Positions 16,024 to 23,761 of a stretch of DNA of 23,761 nucleotides are shown here, piece by piece. Every line of letters starts with the position of its first letter. Within the stretch, counting starts at the first letter, position 1. Both the position numbers and the translations under genes were made by a program. Below the pieces are notes generated by a model. That model was not told where the DNA came from and ran no database searches. It saw only the letters and a list, made by a program, of their open reading frames with translations. The stretch comes from DASUZB01 sp036377075 (lineage in GTDB: Bacteria; Actinomycetota; CALGFH01). The DNA lies in contig DASUZB010000081.1 of the NCBI GenBank assembly GCA_036377075.1, positions 1 to 23,761 of the forward strand, written 5' to 3'.

Positions 16024-16643
16024 AGCCGCTTCGGGTCTGGGTCTTCATCGACGCGCAGAACCTCTACCGTGACACCCGAGACGCGTTCCACGCGCGCGAC
16101 GCCCCTTCCTCATTCGGGCAGGTCGACCCCCAGGGCTTCGGTCTGCTCGTCGCGGCGCGCGGTCCGGTCCGGAGCTCCCGGCCCCGCCGCTTGGAGGAAG
16201 TCAGGATCTACACAGGGATGCCGTCCTCTTCGAAGGAACCGAAGACGAACGCCGCCCACAAGCGGCAGCGTCATGCCTGGGAGGAGCAGGGTGTCAAGGT
16301 CGTTGCGCGGCCGCTCCGCTACCCGAAGGGCTGGCCTTCGCAGAGGGCTGTGGAGAAGGGCGTGGACGTCGCCTTGGCCGTCGACCTGGTGTTCAACGCC
16401 GCTCGGCGCCGCTACGACGTCGGCATCGTCGCGTCAACCGATACCGACCTGCTCCCGGCACTCGAGGCCGTGTGCGAGCTTCGGCGAGCCTGGGGGACGC
16501 CGCGTATCGAGGTGACGTGCTGGTCGCCGCTGGCGAAGCGCCTCCGGGTCGACGGGCATGCGCTGTGGTGCCACCGCCTCGACCGGCACGACTACGAATC
16601 CGTCCGAGATCCGCGGAACTACGCTCGTGCCGAGGGTTCGTGA
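16014..16643 (+). CDS. NYN-domain (LabA/DUF88-like) protein, PIN-fold nuclease family
   Basis: The predicted protein has 209 residues. NYN proteins share the PIN-like nuclease fold and many act on RNA. The expected acidic residues are seen: Asp13 in VWVFIDAQNLY, Asp118 in EKGVDVALAVDL, and Asp143/Asp145 in ASTDTDLLPAL. The central NAAHKRQRHAWEEQGVKVV segment also fits the family. GTG 16014 has only a modest ribosome site (GAGG 16003-16006). Codon use is less GC-biased than in neighbours (codons such as TCA, GGA and TTG occur), which suggests later arrival. It sits behind a promoter and an attenuator-like terminator, between a gene tail and a half VOC gene. No antitoxin or other defence partner is adjacent, so its role is open: RNA processing, stress response or phage defence. 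Confidence 0.85.
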   Translation: MGVEPLRVWVFIDAQNLYRDTRDAFHARDAPSSFGQVDPQGFGLLVAARGPVRSSRPRRLEEVRIYTGMPSSSKEPKTNAAHKRQRHAWEEQGVKVVARPLRYPKGWPSQRAVEKGVDVALAVDLVFNAARRRYDVGIVASTDTDLLPALEAVCELRRAWGTPRIEVTCWSPLAKRLRVDGHALWCHRLDRHDYESVRDPRNYARAEGS

Positions 16644-16649
16644 TGACCG

Positions 16650-16928
16650 TTGTCACACCGATGGGTGAGGATCGGCTGTCCGACCCCGCCGGACCCGATG
16701 CTGCCCACCTCGAACGTCTGGTTCTACTGCGACGACCTGCACGCCACCCACCAGGAGCTCAGCGCCCGCGGGGTGGAGTTCCCGCAGCCGCCGGTCGAGC
16801 TCCCCTTCGGCTGGTGGTCGATCTTCTCCGACCCCGACGGCAACCGCTTCGTCCTGGCCCCCGCGGCCAGTAGGCACTCCACCGGGCGCGAACGGCGGTG
16901 GTTTGCCGCCGCCCGCATCGGGCAATGA
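16650..16928 (+). pseudogene. Truncated VOC (glyoxalase/bleomycin-resistance) family gene
   Basis: Only the C-terminal half of a VOC protein is present, from about 16698 to 16866: NVWFYCDDLHATHQELSARG, then GVEFPQPPVELPFGWW and FSDPDGNRFVLAPA. These correspond to the second beta-alpha-beta-beta-beta module. The first module and its metal ligands are missing. The open frame begins at a GTG (16650) with no ribosome site, in sequence unlike the family, and ends with an unrelated tail (RHSTGRERRWF). It starts 6 bp after the NYN stop, so a rearrangement that brought the NYN gene probably removed the front half. A functional half-size protein dimerising with itself is possible but less likely. Confidence 0.65.
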
Positions 16929-16939
16929 TCTCGTGCGCC

Positions 16940-16953
16940 TGAAAGCGCTTACA
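16940..16953 (+). promoter_or_regulatory. LacI-family (cre-like) operator
   Basis: TGAAAGCGCTTACA is a near-perfect palindrome around AAGCGCTT and matches the cre/LacI-family operator pattern TGNAANCGNTNNCA. It lies 43 bp before the ATG of the glycosidase gene. A weak promoter (TTGCCG 16903-16908, 17 nt, TGATCT 16926-16931) would start at about 16938, so a bound repressor would block initiation. This suggests sugar-responsive control. Confidence 0.6.
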
Positions 16954-16996
16954 GAGCCGAGCCCTCGTGCCGCAGCGCCGCGTCAAGGAGGAAGCG

Positions 16997-18850
16997 ATGC
17001 GCACCCCCATCCGCCGGCGGCCGGGGAGGCTGCTGCGAGTCGTCGTGATCGCCTGGTCGCTCGCGCTGCTCGCCTGGGCGCTCGCGCCGGCTGCGCCGGC
17101 GCAGCCGTCCGGCGGCTCCTCCGAGCAGACGCTGCGGCGCTACGCCCACGACACCTGGGCGTCGTTCGTGGCGATGGTCGACGACCGTTCCGGCCTGCCC
17201 ACCGACAAGCTGAAGGCCGACGGCACCCGCGACGTCGAGACCTCGACCACCAACATCGGCGCGTACATGTGGAGCGCCCTGGTGGCCGAGCGGCTCGGCT
17301 TCGTCGACCACAGCGAGGTCGTCGGGCGGCTGTCCAAGACCGTCTCCACGCTCGAGCACATGGAGCGCTACGGCTCCACCGGCCAGTTCTACAACTGGTA
17401 CGACTTCCGCAACGGGGCGAAGCTGACCACCTGGCCGCCGACCGGCGAGCCCCTCATCCCGATCCTGTCGTCGGTGGACAACGGCTGGCTGGCCACCGGG
17501 CTGCAGTTGGTGCGCCGCGGCGTACCGGAGCTTTCACAGCGCGCGGGGGCGCTGTTCGACAGCATGAACTTCGGCTTCTACTACCGCCCGGACGTCAACC
17601 GCATCCTGTTCCACTACGCCCCGGACACCGGCGCGGCGCCCTGCTGCTACGACACCACCGTGAGCGAGAGCCGCATCGCCAGCTACATCGGCATCGCCAA
17701 GGGCGAGATCCCGCAGAAGGAGTACTTCGGCACCTGGCGCAGCTTCCCCGACACCTGCGACTGGAGTTGGCAGGAGACCCGACCGGTCGGGTTCCACCGC
17801 AGCTACTTCGGCGTGGACGTGTTCGATGGCGCCTACGCGTACAACGGCACCCGGGTCACCCCGGCCTGGGGCGGCAGCATGTTCGAGGCGCTGATGCCGA
17901 CCCTGTTCGTCCCCGAGGAGAAGTGGGCGGGCGGGAGCTGGCGGGTCAACCACCCCCTGTGGGTGAAGGCGCAGATCAACCACGGCCTGCACGACGCCGG
18001 CTACGGCTACTGGGGCTTCTCGCCCGCCAACATCCCCGAGGGTGGCTACGACGCCTACGGGGTCGACGCGCTGGGCATGAACCCGGAGGGCTACTACTCC
18101 AACAACGACAAGACCCTGGTCGACCACGGCTTCGAGGGCTGCCCGGGCCGTGACCCCAAGCCGGACCCGGCGCCGTCGGCGTACACCAACGGCGTGGTCT
18201 CGCCGCACGCGGCGTTCCTCGCGCTGCGCTGGGCGCCCGAGCAGACGGTCGACAACCTGACCAAGCTCGAGCGCAACTTCCGCATCTACACCAAGTGGGG
18301 CTTCCTCGACTCGGTGAACGTCGACTCCGGCGTCGTCTCCGACTCCTACCTGGCGCTGGACCAGGGCATGATCATGGGCGCCATCGGCAACGCCCTGACC
18401 GGCGACATGCTGCGCAGGCTGTTCGTGACCGACGCCGTCGAGCGCGCCCTGCGCCCGCCGCTCGCGGTCGAGGAGTTCAACGCCTCCCCGCGCGGCTGCA
18501 CCGTCGAGGGCACCGCCGGCGACGACCACCTCACCGGCACCCAGGGCGACGACGTCATCTGCGGCGAGGGCGGCGACGACACCATCGCGGGCGGTGGCGG
18601 CGACGACGTCGTGTTCGGCGACGCCGGCGAGGACACCCTCTCGGGCGGCGGCGGCAAGGACGCCCTCTACGGGGGCGACGGCGACGACCGGCTCAGCGGC
18701 GGCGACGACGCCGACGTGCTCTCTGGCGGCCCGGGCGACGACACGCTCAGCGGCGGGTCCGGTCGCGACCACCACGAGGGCGGCACCGGCGACAACCGCT
18801 GCCCGGACCTGACCGGGGGCGATACCAGCAACGCCTGCCAGACGAGCTGA
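16997..18850 (+). CDS. Secreted glucoamylase-like/GH144-type glycosidase with RTX repeats
   Basis: The predicted protein has 617 residues. ATG 16997 follows AAGGAGG (16985-16991) by 5 nt. A signal peptide (Arg-rich start, hydrophobic 15-30, predicted cut after APA at 35) exports it. Residues about 45-490 resemble the 'putative glucoamylase' (PF10091) family, which includes GH144 beta-1,2-glucanases: STTNIGAYMWSALVAERLG, FYNWYDFRNG, SSVDNGWLATGLQ, YFGVDVFDGAYAYNG, and WGGSMFEALMPTLFVPE. Residues about 500-600 are RTX-type calcium-binding nonapeptides (GGDGDDRLSGG type), ending with TGDNRCPDL. RTX modules usually fold outside the cell on binding calcium. The upstream LacI-type operator agrees with a carbohydrate role. 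The true substrate is not certain. The family call is from remembered motifs. A clear terminator follows. Confidence 0.8.
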   Translation: MRTPIRRRPGRLLRVVVIAWSLALLAWALAPAAPAQPSGGSSEQTLRRYAHDTWASFVAMVDDRSGLPTDKLKADGTRDVETSTTNIGAYMWSALVAERLGFVDHSEVVGRLSKTVSTLEHMERYGSTGQFYNWYDFRNGAKLTTWPPTGEPLIPILSSVDNGWLATGLQLVRRGVPELSQRAGALFDSMNFGFYYRPDVNRILFHYAPDTGAAPCCYDTTVSESRIASYIGIAKGEIPQKEYFGTWRSFPDTCDWSWQETRPVGFHRSYFGVDVFDGAYAYNGTRVTPAWGGSMFEALMPTLFVPEEKWAGGSWRVNHPLWVKAQINHGLHDAGYGYWGFSPANIPEGGYDAYGVDALGMNPEGYYSNNDKTLVDHGFEGCPGRDPKPDPAPSAYTNGVVSPHAAFLALRWAPEQTVDNLTKLERNFRIYTKWGFLDSVNVDSGVVSDSYLALDQGMIMGAIGNALTGDMLRRLFVTDAVERALRPPLAVEEFNASPRGCTVEGTAGDDHLTGTQGDDVICGEGGDDTIAGGGGDDVVFGDAGEDTLSGGGGKDALYGGDGDDRLSGGDDADVLSGGPGDDTLSGGSGRDHHEGGTGDNRCPDLTGGDTSNACQTS

Positions 18851-18891
18851 CGGCGTCCGGGGCGCCCGGCCGGTCACCGTCAGCCACGCCG

Positions 18892-18925
18892 GAGCCCGCG
18901 GGCACCTCCCCTCACCCGCGGGCTC
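18892..18925 (+). terminator. Hairpin terminator after the glycosidase gene
   Basis: GAGCCCGCGGG (18892-18902) and CCCGCGGGCTC (18915-18925) form a perfect 11-bp stem with a 12-nt loop, 42 nt after the stop. No U-run follows. Confidence 0.65.
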
Positions 18926-18960
18926 AGGCGCCCCCGCTCCAACCCCCCGGCGCTCGCCCG

Positions 18961-18966
18961 TATGAT
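18961..18966 (+). promoter_or_regulatory. Possible -10 box overlapping the annotated start
   Basis: TATGAT resembles the -10 consensus and includes the ATG at 18962. If it is a real -10, transcription starts near 18973 and the ATG cannot be used. AGGAGGGGAGG follows at 18985-18995, which would serve a later start. No clear -35 is seen. Confidence 0.3.
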
Positions 18967-19570
18967 CTGGCCGAGCGACCGGCCAGGAGGGGAGGCGGCC
19001 GAGCTGCCGGACCGTCCCGCCGAGCCGCGCATCCTCGTGCCAGCGGGCTCGCTGGTGCTGCTGGTGGGCGCGTCCGGCTCGGGCAAGTCGGCCTTCGCCG
19101 CGAGGCACTTCCTCCCGGCGGAGGTCCTCTCCTCGGACGCCTACCGGGCGATGGTCGCCGGCGACGAGCGCGACATGTCGGCCACCGTGGCCGCCTTCGA
19201 GATGCTGCACCTGGTCGCCGCCAGGCGGCTGGCCGCCGGCCGCCTCACCGTGGTCGACGCGACCAACGTCGAGCCGGCGTCGCGGCGCCCGCTGGTCGCC
19301 CTCGCCCGCGAGCACGGCAGCGAGCCGCTGGCGATCGTCTTCGACCTGCCCGCCGCGCTGTGCGTCGAGCGCAACGCGGCGCGCGGCGACCGCCGCGTCC
19401 CACCCCGCACCGTCCGCCGCCAGCACGCCACGCTGCGCCGCTGGCTCGGTGGGTTGCAGGGCGAGGGCCTGCGCCGCGTGCTGCTGCTCCGCAGCGCGGA
19501 GGAGGTCGACGCGGCCACGGTGGAGCGGGAGCACGCACCGGACGAACGGCACCAGGACGGCGTCCAGTAG
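18962..19570 (+). CDS. P-loop kinase, polynucleotide-kinase-like (PNK/Zeta type)
   Basis: The predicted protein has 202 residues from ATG 18962. The Walker A motif GASGSGKS (36-43) follows a strand LVLLV. Next come SSDAYRAMV, VVDATNVEPASRRPLV (the Walker B-like/substrate part) and an Arg-rich lid (RNAARGDRRVPPRTVRRQ). This order is that of the kinase domain of bacterial Pnkp and related 5'-OH polynucleotide kinases. The phosphatase and ligase domains of Pnkp are absent, so it is a stand-alone kinase. The first 25 residues are not family-like and the ATG sits inside a -10-like TATGAT, so the true start may be further in, for example GTG 19037. The tail from EEVDAATVE on is charged. The substrate (RNA end, nucleoside or small molecule) is unknown. 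Confidence 0.75.
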   Translation: MIWPSDRPGGEAAELPDRPAEPRILVPAGSLVLLVGASGSGKSAFAARHFLPAEVLSSDAYRAMVAGDERDMSATVAAFEMLHLVAARRLAAGRLTVVDATNVEPASRRPLVALAREHGSEPLAIVFDLPAALCVERNAARGDRRVPPRTVRRQHATLRRWLGGLQGEGLRRVLLLRSAEEVDAATVEREHAPDERHQDGVQ

Positions 19571-19581
19571 GCGGCGAGAGT

Positions 19582-19610
19582 TTCTTTAAAGCTTTTCGAG
19601 TGGATAGTTT
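19582..19610 (+). promoter_or_regulatory. AT-rich intergenic patch, weak promoter
   Basis: Positions 19571-19750 hold no gene. An AT-rich stretch includes TTCTTT (19582-19587) and TAGTTT (19605-19610), 17 nt apart, as a poor -35/-10 pair, and the palindrome AAAGCTTT. It may drive the gene at 19751. I see nothing else there. Confidence 0.3.
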
Positions 19611-19750
19611 GATTCGGCCGGATGTGGGCAACGAAGAAGCGCAGTGAGACAGTATCCAGGTGAGCCGGTCAGCTTCCCCCTCGACTCCCCAGGCGACGGC
19701 GTCTGGCGGACGCCCACCCGTGCACGCGGCGGCAGAATCCGGAGGTGCCT

Positions 19751-20197
19751 GTGTTCCGTAGGCGTCGCGCCGGTCCAGCGCCTCGCGAGCAGACGTCGCC
19801 CTTCCAGAAGGAAGCCGCCAGCTTCGTCGCGATCGTCGGTGACATCGCTCCCGCGCTCGAGCTGGACTACAGCGCCGACAGCGTGCGCTCGCTCGAGGGC
19901 TTCATCGCCGACTCGTTCGACCCGCCCGGCTCCTCGTACGTGCCGGAGTCCCTCGCGGTCGGGGTGGGCTGCTACGTCGGCGAGGTCGTGGTCCGCACGC
20001 TTGGCGGCCGCTGGAACCCCGACGGCAGCGCCGAGGTGCTCGACATCGGCAAGGTCAACTGCACCTTCCCGATCCAGAAGGCGCAGCGCCGCTTCGCCAA
20101 CGGGCCGGACGACTCGCTGGCCTGGTACTACGAGGCACTGGCGCACTACGCCGCCGAGGAGGAGCGCGCCACCGGCGACGAGCAGCCGGCGCACTGA
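19751..20197 (+). CDS. Small hypothetical protein (DUF3806-like pattern)
   Basis: The predicted protein has 148 residues. GTG 19751 is preferred over GTG 19745 because GGAGG (19741-19745) stands 5 nt before it and overlaps the earlier GTG. A basic N-terminus (FRRRRAGPAPR) is followed by one alpha/beta domain: FVAIVGDIAPALELDYSADS, a helix SLEGFIADSF, then SLAVGVGCYVGEVVVRTLGG, RWNPDGSAEV, and KVNCTFPIQKAQRRFANGP. The pattern of a helix leading to GCYVGEV and GGRW resembles DUF3806-type proteins, whose role is not established. There is no signal peptide or membrane segment, so it is probably cytoplasmic. It converges with the protease gene across 81 bp (20198-20278) where I see no strong terminator. 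Confidence 0.7.
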   Translation: MFRRRRAGPAPREQTSPFQKEAASFVAIVGDIAPALELDYSADSVRSLEGFIADSFDPPGSSYVPESLAVGVGCYVGEVVVRTLGGRWNPDGSAEVLDIGKVNCTFPIQKAQRRFANGPDDSLAWYYEALAHYAAEEERATGDEQPAH

Positions 20198-20278
20198 ACC
20201 CGGTCTGGCCAGCGCGCGCCGGAGCCCACCCCGACCGGGGCGGCCGCGCCCTCCCGCGTAGCGCGACCGCACCGCTCC

Positions 20279-23200
20279 CTACGGCACGGCGTAGGCGCGG
20301 ACGATGCGCTGCTCGACCCGGCCGCCGCCGCGCTCCTGCGCGCGAACCTGCAACGACACGTAGCCGCCCGGCTTCAGCAGCCGGGCCGGCAGCTCCGCCC
20401 GGTAGACGCCGTGGCCGAGGTGCCTGGCCTTGACCTCGGTCCAGGTCCGGCCGTCGTCGGCCGAGGCAAGGAAGCGCAGCCCGCTGATCACCACCGGGCT
20501 GGTCCCGTTGACCGAGCGGACCCGGAAGCGGACCAGCGGCGGGCCCGTGCGGGCCGGCGGGACCAGCGCCCGGTTGTGCTCGTCGACCTGCAGGTTCCAG
20601 TCGACCTCCATGAGCCGCACCGGCGTCCACGGCCGCTTCGGCGCCTTGGAGCGGAAGCTCCACACGGTCTGCGTGCGGGCCGTCAGCGGCAGCAGGGCGG
20701 ACGCGTCCACGTCGCGCACCAGGCGGTAGCTCGCCGCCCGCCGCACCACCGGCAGCTCGGCGAACGAGTCGCGCACGCGCTTGACCAGCTTGCCGTCGCG
20801 GTAGAAGCGGGTGGCGACCTTCACCTTGGGGTCGAAGATGAAGAACCCGCCGAACCACTGGGTGTGGCGCTCCGCGTCCATGAAGTCGTCGAGGCTGACC
20901 TGCAGGTGGGTGGCGTCGCGCAGCGGCGGGCAGCAGCTCTTGCCGACGACCGGGAAGCCGGGGCGCAGCGGCGCCCGCAGCCAGCGGTTGGTCAGCTTCT
21001 GGCCGCCGTGGTAGGCGACGTCGGGCTCGGACAGTTCCAGGGACTCGAACACGTCGCCGACGGGCACGATCACGTGCTGCTCCCAGCGGGCACCCTCGGC
21101 CAGCACCAGGTCGGTGCGCCGCAGCGGCACCGGCTGGCTGTAGAACAGCCCGAAGCCGCTGTTGGTCCGCGGGTTCCATGCCATGCGGCCCTCTTCGTAC
21201 TCAGCGTCCTGGTTGAGGCCGTGGACCACGGTGCCCACCCGGGCGAAGCGCCTGGCCAGGTCGTCGGCGCTGAAGCGGTACGCGACCGAGGACGGGATCC
21301 GGTCGGGCTCCAGCAGCAGCATGTCGTACACGTGGGCCGGGTGGCGGTCGCCGGTCACCCGCACGGTCACCGGGCCACGGGCGAGCCGGCGCTCGAGCGC
21401 CGTGCCCTCCCGGCCGGAGATGGTGTAGCTGGGGATGGTGCCGGCATCGAAGACCGCTTCGACGAACGGGCCCGGTGCGTCGTTGGCGACCACCACCATC
21501 CCGGCCTTGGCGTTGGTGGCGTTGCGGACCACCGTGGTGAAGTCGAGGTCGCTGCGGTGCACCAGGGCGAGCATGCCGGCCACGTCCTTGCCGGCGTAGT
21601 CCTCCGGGCGGCCGTGGCCGACGTCGACCAGGGCGACCTCCCTGCGGCCGTCGAGTTCGGTGGCGAACGCGGGCACCAGCGGGTCGAGCGCGGGCGCGCC
21701 AGGGCCGAGCACCTCCATGGCCGCCAGCGGCGGCCGCAGCCGCCACTGGCTGTCGGCGGTGAAGGTGCCCTTGGTCACCTTCTCGGTGGGCTGCATGAAC
21801 ACCGGCCAGCGGACCTGCCAGGGAAACAGGATGAAGCCGGAGCCGACCGCGTTCCCGGCCGCCTGGTGGCTGTACTCGAACAGGAGGAAGGCGGGCTCGG
21901 TGCGCTCGGTCGCCACCTGGTTGCTGAGCGGCCTGCCCTTGCGGGCGTCCAGCCGCACGGTGGTGTCGCGGCGCACCATCACCTGCGGGTCGCCGGCGAC
22001 GCTCAGGCTGAGCCAGTTGTCGTGCTCGTCGATGTCGAGCAGGGTGCTCATCACGCTGTAGGTCCCCGGTGGGACCCGCAGGGTGGCGCGGCCGCGCTCG
22101 TCGAGGAACGTGAGACCGAAGAAGGAGCCGGGCACCTCGCCGGTGTCGAGGTTGAGCACGGTCACCAGGCCCTCGGTGGGCGGGCGGCCGGTTCGGCCGG
22201 TGCCGCGCAGGACCAGGTCGTAGCGCTCCGGCTCGTTGTAGAACGCGACCGGGGTGCGCAGCGAGCCGCCGTTGGCCACCAGGTAGCCGCCGTACAGGCC
22301 CAGGGCGGCCTTGCGCACGTCCAGGGTCAGCGAGACCGAGGCGGACCCGCCCGACGGCACGGTGACGCTGGCCGCCGAGAGGGTCGCCACCCCGGCGGCG
22401 GCCGGCTTGCCGGCCGGGTCGCGCAGGTCCAGCGCGAGCTTCAGGGTGACCGTCCTGGCGAGCGGGTTGTGCCAGGTGAGCTTGCGGGTCACCGGCCGGT
22501 CGTGCGTGTGCGGCCAGCGGAAGTAGCCGAAGTCGAGGCTGGCCTGGTCGGCGGTGACCTGCTGGCTGACGGCGTGGCCGACGTCGAGGCGGCCGGCGCC
22601 CTGGCCGTAGGGGCTCAGCCCCGCGCGCGGCACGGCCGTGGCCATCAGGGCCGCCTTCAGCTTGGCCGGCGGCCAGTCGGGGTGCTCCTGGGCGAGGTCC
22701 GCCGCGGCGCCGGCCGTGTGCGGGGTGGCCATCGAGGTGCCGGACAGGCGCGTGTACCACTGGCCGACCCGTGGGCCGAGGTCGGTCCCCGCCGCCCTGG
22801 CGGCGACGATGTCGACCCCGGGGGCGGTGAGGTCGGGCTTGAGGGCGAAGTCGCCGGCCCGGGGTCCCCGGCTGGAGAAGAAGGCCAGCCGGTCGTGGAC
22901 GTCGACCGCGCCGACGGTGAGCGCCGAGCTGGCGGCGCCCGGGCTGCCGATGGTGGTCGCGTCCGGGCCGGAGTTGCCCGCGGCGACCACGAACAGCGTC
23001 CCGAACCTGGCGGTGAGCCGGTCGACGGCCACGCTCATCGGGTCGCGGCCGTCGCTGGGGAGAAAGGAGCCGAGGCTCATGTTGACGACCTTGGCCTTCT
23101 GCTGCTCGGCGGCCCACTGCATGCCGGCGAGGATCCACGACTCGAGGCCGGAGCCGAAGTCGTCGAGCACCTTGCCGTTGAGCAGGCTGGCGTCGAAGGC

Positions 23201-23761
23201 GACGCCACGGCGGGCGCCCCGGGCGCGCGCGCCGGTGCCGGCGATGATCGACGCCACGTGGGTGCCGTGGCCGAACTTGTCGGTGGTGCTGGTGGCGTCG
23301 GAGAAGTTGGCCTCGGCGACCACCTTGCCCGCCAGGTCGGGGTGGCTGGCGTCGATGCCGGTGTCGAGCACGGCGACCCGCACGCCCTTGCCGGTCGCCC
23401 CCGCCTTCCAGGCGCTGGGCGCGCCGATCTGGGTGAGGTTGGGATCCAGGGCGGTGGCGCGCACCCTGTGGTCGAGCCAGATGCGGGTCACCCCGGCCAG
23501 CGGGCCGCTGCCGGCCGGCCGGCGCCCGCCGGCCCGGCCCGCGCGGGCCAGGCCGGCGAGCGCCGGGGCGAGCCCGGCGTCCTTGCGCAGCCGCATGGCG
23601 AAGCCGCCGACGCTGTCGAGCGCCCGGGTCTGGCCGGCGGCGCGGGCGCCGAGCCCGGCGGGGGGCTGGTCGCTTCCCGAGCGCTGCACGATCACCGGCA
23701 GGGCGCTCACCTTGCGGTCGTCGAGGCCCTCCCGCACCAGCTGGGTGACGTCGAACAGGTC
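20279..23761 (-). CDS. Large subtilisin-family (S8) serine protease, 5' end outside window
   Basis: The frame is open to the right edge (it begins DLFDVTQLVREG), so signal peptide and part of the propeptide are missing. More than 1150 residues are visible. Counting from the codon at 23737: Asp125 in AVLDTGIDASHPDL, His157 in GHGTHVASIIAG, Asn255 in VVAAGNSGP and Ser335 in LSGTSMATPHTAG make an intact catalytic set. Between Asn and Ser lies the usual ALTVGAVDVHDRLAFFSSRGP. After about 400 come strand-rich regions, a PA-like insert (NAKAGMVVVANDAPGPFVEA, then IPSYTISGREG) and a C-terminal Ig-like end (RTWTEVKARHLGHGVYRAELP). It should be a secreted proprotein. The native target is unknown. It ends with RAYAVP, with no sorting signal. 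Confidence 0.93.
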   Translation of the reverse strand, partial: DLFDVTQLVREGLDDRKVSALPVIVQRSGSDQPPAGLGARAAGQTRALDSVGGFAMRLRKDAGLAPALAGLARAGRAGGRRPAGSGPLAGVTRIWLDHRVRATALDPNLTQIGAPSAWKAGATGKGVRVAVLDTGIDASHPDLAGKVVAEANFSDATSTTDKFGHGTHVASIIAGTGARARGARRGVAFDASLLNGKVLDDFGSGLESWILAGMQWAAEQQKAKVVNMSLGSFLPSDGRDPMSVAVDRLTARFGTLFVVAAGNSGPDATTIGSPGAASSALTVGAVDVHDRLAFFSSRGPRAGDFALKPDLTAPGVDIVAARAAGTDLGPRVGQWYTRLSGTSMATPHTAGAAADLAQEHPDWPPAKLKAALMATAVPRAGLSPYGQGAGRLDVGHAVSQQVTADQASLDFGYFRWPHTHDRPVTRKLTWHNPLARTVTLKLALDLRDPAGKPAAAGVATLSAASVTVPSGGSASVSLTLDVRKAALGLYGGYLVANGGSLRTPVAFYNEPERYDLVLRGTGRTGRPPTEGLVTVLNLDTGEVPGSFFGLTFLDERGRATLRVPPGTYSVMSTLLDIDEHDNWLSLSVAGDPQVMVRRDTTVRLDARKGRPLSNQVATERTEPAFLLFEYSHQAAGNAVGSGFILFPWQVRWPVFMQPTEKVTKGTFTADSQWRLRPPLAAMEVLGPGAPALDPLVPAFATELDGRREVALVDVGHGRPEDYAGKDVAGMLALVHRSDLDFTTVVRNATNAKAGMVVVANDAPGPFVEAVFDAGTIPSYTISGREGTALERRLARGPVTVRVTGDRHPAHVYDMLLLEPDRIPSSVAYRFSADDLARRFARVGTVVHGLNQDAEYEEGRMAWNPRTNSGFGLFYSQPVPLRRTDLVLAEGARWEQHVIVPVGDVFESLELSEPDVAYHGGQKLTNRWLRAPLRPGFPVVGKSCCPPLRDATHLQVSLDDFMDAERHTQWFGGFFIFDPKVKVATRFYRDGKLVKRVRDSFAELPVVRRAASYRLVRDVDASALLPLTARTQTVWSFRSKAPKRPWTPVRLMEVDWNLQVDEHNRALVPPARTGPPLVRFRVRSVNGTSPVVISGLRFLASADDGRTWTEVKARHLGHGVYRAELPARLLKPGGYVSLQVRAQERGGGRVEQRIVRAYAVP

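Noticed and set aside
18500..18800. DNA tandem repeat or CRISPR-like array
   Set aside because: The repetition is that of RTX protein motifs (GGxGxDxxx) with varying codons. There are no constant repeats with unique spacers.
19586..20272. Minus-strand frame over the small hypothetical gene
   Set aside because: It is a shadow of the gene at 19751, which has a ribosome site and a globular-looking product.
20198..20278. Terminator between the convergent small gene and the protease gene
   Set aside because: Only a 4-bp CCCC/GGGG stem (20229-20240) is seen, too weak to call.

Overview
The window is a stretch of very GC-rich chromosome, with almost every third codon position G or C. It has GTG and TTG starts, ATGA/GTGA overlaps between neighbouring genes, TANNNT-type -10 boxes, an LPxTG wall-sorting signal and GatCAB amidotransferase. 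Together these point to an actinobacterium. The order cysteine desulfurase, mnmA, ligA, gatC, gatA, gatB is the known actinobacterial housekeeping order. No marker here fixes the genus, and an uncultured soil lineage is only a guess.

Layout. Positions 1-4410 (+) hold a 5'-truncated cysteine desulfurase, mnmA overlapping it by 4 bp, a zinc-ribbon/membrane/propeller protein overlapping mnmA by 4 bp, and a small ribbon-helix-helix protein behind a GATATC-box operator candidate. A HAD phosphatase (4438-5250, -) is divergent from ligA (5525-7588, +), which overlaps a four-helix membrane protein. Positions 8163-10833 are accessory. They hold a terminator, an AT-rich regulatory patch, a good promoter, a long structured leader and two tandem paralogous secreted proteins about 94% identical over their core. 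The second paralog carries LPFTG and is probably wall-anchored. The gatCAB operon (11063-14333) and a glycosyltransferase (14368-15621) with a strong terminator follow.

Positions 15690-16930 look like a patchwork: a gene tail without a start, a strong promoter leading straight into an intrinsic terminator, an NYN-domain nuclease-like gene with atypical codon use, and half of a VOC gene. After this come a secreted GH144-like glycosidase with a C-terminal RTX calcium-binding region behind a LacI-type operator, a polynucleotide-kinase-like P-loop protein, a small hypothetical protein, and a large subtilisin-family protease (-) that runs off the right edge.

How the genes work together. The desulfurase supplies sulfur to MnmA for 2-thiouridine at tRNA position 34. 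GatCAB completes Gln-tRNA(Gln) and/or Asn-tRNA(Asn). The most interesting non-coding signal is a 95-97 bp inverted-repeat element present twice in opposite orientation. One copy overprints the 3' end of mnmA and the other lies between a putative promoter and gatC. The two copies are about 84% identical without gaps, and each can fold into a long hairpin. The tandem surface-protein pair with its leader is the best candidate for an undescribed protein system.
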